Assembly (NCBI GenBank): GCA_003427395.1
Contig: BFEA01000689.1
Coordinates: forward strand, 99,608-120,383
Reading direction: 5' to 3'
Length of the DNA stretch: 20,776 nt
Source of the DNA: Chara braunii
Taxonomy: Eukaryota; Streptophyta; Charophyceae; Charales; Characeae
The notes under the pieces are model-generated. The model did not search any database and was not told the origin of the DNA. It saw nothing but the letters and a program-made list of their open reading frames with translations. Shown here in pieces: positions 18,777 to 20,776 of the stretch. The first letter of the stretch is position 1, and every line of letters starts with the position of its first letter. Both the position numbers and the translations under genes were made by a program.

Positions 18777-19429
18777 AATGGTCTACCATAAATAACAGGA
18801 TATACCCTCCACTATCACCCCATCTGTCTCTAGGACCAGTTACCTGGCCTTAGCCTCGTTCTAAAACAACTGCACCACGCCGCCGTCATGACTAATCGAA
18901 CGGCTTTTATGGGCCATAATAGGTCCCTCACAGGGTCACACCTTGTGGAAAACGTGCTTAGCCTCATCGTTGTTGCCTCAGCTTCTCCTAACCGTACCGA
19001 TCAGGTAAAGCATCGTCCAATCCTATATCGACATGGTAATCAAACTGTGTCAGTACATAGTCAGCGCGCCTACCACTCTTCTGCCACTCATATTCCACCA
19101 AACACACCGCCTCGATCAACCATCCTGTTATATGGGCAAGGGGAAGAAATAACAACACCCTATTCGACAACCTGGCTTACAGAATACTTACTAGACTCTC
19201 TTACATAACCTTTGCATAGCCCACCCTTAGTTGACTACCATTATGCGTCTCAACGCTAGACTCTAGGCTCACCTAGCTAGAGCTCGTCCCTCCTTAGCAC
19301 CCTCGTCCCACCACCTACCTAACCGATCCTTCCGCCGAGTCGAGGGTAAAAATTCGGAATCCTCATAAACCTCTACTTAAACAATCGAACAAACACCCCG
19401 TAAAGTATCTCACAAAAATCCCGAAGCTT
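18777..19429. other. Unassigned; short protein-like minus-strand stretches
   Basis: On the minus strand 19170-18988 reads as a 60-codon frame with EYEWQKSGRRADYVLTQFDY and VDIGLDDALPD. Immediately after it another frame is open for about 40 codons. The composition is protein-like, but no domain is recognised and no start or splice pattern is clear. Confidence 0.2.
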
Positions 19430-20020
19430 TCCATATATGCGTGATTTTCTCTCCATCTACCCGGGTGTCGTTCCTCACCCCCCACGTTGCTGTGTTCGCC
19501 ACGCCCGTGCATCGATGCGCGCCCCCCCCCCCCACGCAATTGTTGGCATGGTCGACTCCCGCCTCTTGTCCGCGGCCAGGTTCCGCGACCGCACTCCGTC
19601 GGCGTTCACGTTCCCCATGACGCTTGTCCCGTCCCACTTTTTGGTCCGCACTGCGCTCGACCTCGGACTTCGTCGGCCTCCCAACGTACATCCCCGCCAC
19701 GACCCGCTTCGTTTCGAGCGCTGCGCGTCGGCTTGACCCCCCTCCCGACCGTCACCTGCACACACCTGCCCTTGCAACGAGCCGCTTGCATTTTCGCTCA
19801 CATGTTCCCACCCGCGTCTGGGCCCGCCTCGCCCCCGCTATCCCCTACGGCGCTTCGGTTTTCTGACACACGCTTGAAATTTTGTGCGCCTCTCCGGCTC
19901 GGCCTCGCCCCCAAAGCGGTCCCACTGCTTGGTTCCCGCCTGCTCCTGGTTCTCGCCAAGCGCTTGGAATTTCATGCGCTTCTTACTTCTTGGGGCTGTC
20001 CGCCTCTCGCCTGCTCCCAC
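19430..20020. other. GC- and CpG-rich segment, no gene recognised
   Basis: CpG density rises sharply compared with the left part of the window. A run of 12 C lies at 19522-19533. Long frames are open on both strands (for example 19487-20074 plus and 19801-19475 minus), as expected from GC-rich DNA with few stops; none has a recognisable domain. GAAATTTTGTGCGC (19875-19888) and GGAATTTCATGCGC (19966-19979) look like worn copies of the repeat that follows. Confidence 0.4.
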
Positions 20021-20164
20021 AAATTTCATTGGGCCCGCGACCGGGCATGTCGTCGGGCCCTTCGCTTCCTTTAGTACTCCTCTCCGGCTCCCGCCTCCTC
20101 CCACGAATTTCGTTGGGCCCACAACCAGGCATGTTGCCGGGCCCTTTGCTTCCTTTAGTAGTAT
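20021..20164. repeat. 84-bp tandem repeat, two copies
   Basis: Copy 1 begins at 20021 and copy 2 at 20105. Both run from AATTTC, then TTGGGCCC, to GGGCCCTT and GCTTCCTTTAGTA. Over the 56 clearly alignable bases there are 8 differences and all are transitions. The repeat makes minus-strand frames look internally repetitive (KEAKGP units), which should not be read as a protein repeat without other evidence. Confidence 0.85.
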
Positions 20165-20740
20165 GGAGAAATACCCAGACAAAAATATGGGCATAAGGAA
20201 ATAGCAAAAGGGAGGAGGGGCGAAGCAGGAAGCCGGCGCCGTAGCGCTCTGCTCCCGTGACGCTAGCGGCAATCTTTAGGGTTAGCCATAGACGTGCGGC
20301 AATGCCTCGTGCATAGCCACAATGAGCTTAACCACCATGCCCCGGAGCGCACTGCACGGGGAAGGGGGGTCTTGCAGCGGTCTAGCTGCACAGGATAGCT
20401 CGAGCAACAAAGACACTAGCTTGTCCAAAGCTGAGAGGAGGGATTGGGCAGGCCCTCTAAGGAGAGGAGGCAGACAGCATGGGGTTTTCAAACGGGAGCT
20501 GCGGAGAACGACATACAAGTGGCAGCATCGAAGACAGCAACATCACGAACAAGTCGAACACTTTTGAACTTTTCCGAACACTTTTCAACCAAAGAACGTT
20601 GAACACGTCCTTCCCATGGAAAACTTTGAAACACAAAGAGAGGAGAGCAAGGATAGCATACATGATCGCGAACCGAGGAGCTTCAAAGGAGCAATACTCA
20701 ACTTTATGGGAGCTAGGTCCTTGTCGCCTTGTGTAAAAGA

Positions 20741-20743
<3 letters not shown>
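20165..20743. other. No gene recognised
   Basis: Short frames of 68-85 codons overlap on both strands and none has a recognisable domain. GAACACTTTT occurs twice within about 25 bases near 20560-20585. Confidence 0.4.

Positions 20744-20776
<33 letters not shown>
20744..20776. repeat. (GT)n microsatellite at the window end
   Basis: Uninterrupted GT dinucleotides run to the last base, so the true length is not visible. Confidence 0.98.

Noticed and set aside
19487-20074. 195-codon plus-strand frame
   Set aside because: GC-rich DNA leaves both strands open; the frame is rich in Pro, Arg, Ala and Leu, crosses the 84-bp repeat region, and shows no domain.
1-20776. tRNA genes
   Set aside because: No cloverleaf with recognisable A and B box promoters was found by eye on either strand; a tRNAscan-SE run would settle this.

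Overview
This window looks like repeat-rich nuclear DNA from a eukaryote, most likely of the green plant lineage. Three things suggest this: a decayed Helitron Rep/helicase gene of the type common in plants, a U6 snRNA relic whose 5' stem-loop is of the plant form, and microsatellites at both ends. I found no intact host gene and no bacterial-style operon. I cannot name the species.

Layout. Bases 1-89 are a compound (TC)n(AC)n microsatellite. From about 5877 down to 1610 the minus strand carries an almost full-length but broken Helitron Rep/helicase. It has an N-terminal Cys/His segment, the Helitron-like N domain, an HUH motif, a two-tyrosine motif, and a PIF1-like helicase through its C-terminal motif. 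About twenty stops and three frameshifts interrupt it. On the same strand, just downstream (about 1437-183), lies a second long decayed reading frame that I do not recognise. Bases 6340-6870 are A-rich with a short repeated motif and a possible small TA-flanked inverted-repeat element. Bases 6942-7802 hold two 431-bp tandem copies with one undetermined base exactly at their junction.

From 8100 to about 10,660 there is no convincing coding. This stretch has a TATA-like box (8344), several strong hairpins, an array of five units of about 120 bp, and a dispersed set of hairpins that share a 20-nt loop (CACCCAAACTTATGGAACAT) while their stems differ and still pair. I judge this last set the most interesting and possibly undescribed structure here. 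From 10,660 to 17,100 the DNA is mostly unassignable, apart from an array of about 180-bp units each holding a different hairpin, a minus-strand U6 relic (13855-13955) and a run of hairpins (15855-16664).

From 18267 down to 17119 the minus strand encodes a Gag-like protein with an Arg/Gly-rich tail, interrupted by three in-frame TAA/TAG codons; no pol follows it. The right end is GC-rich, with an 84-bp tandem repeat whose copies differ only by transitions, and finishes in a (GT)n microsatellite.

The coding remnants belong to mobile elements and share no evident pathway. All homology statements come from recognising motifs by eye; no database search was run.
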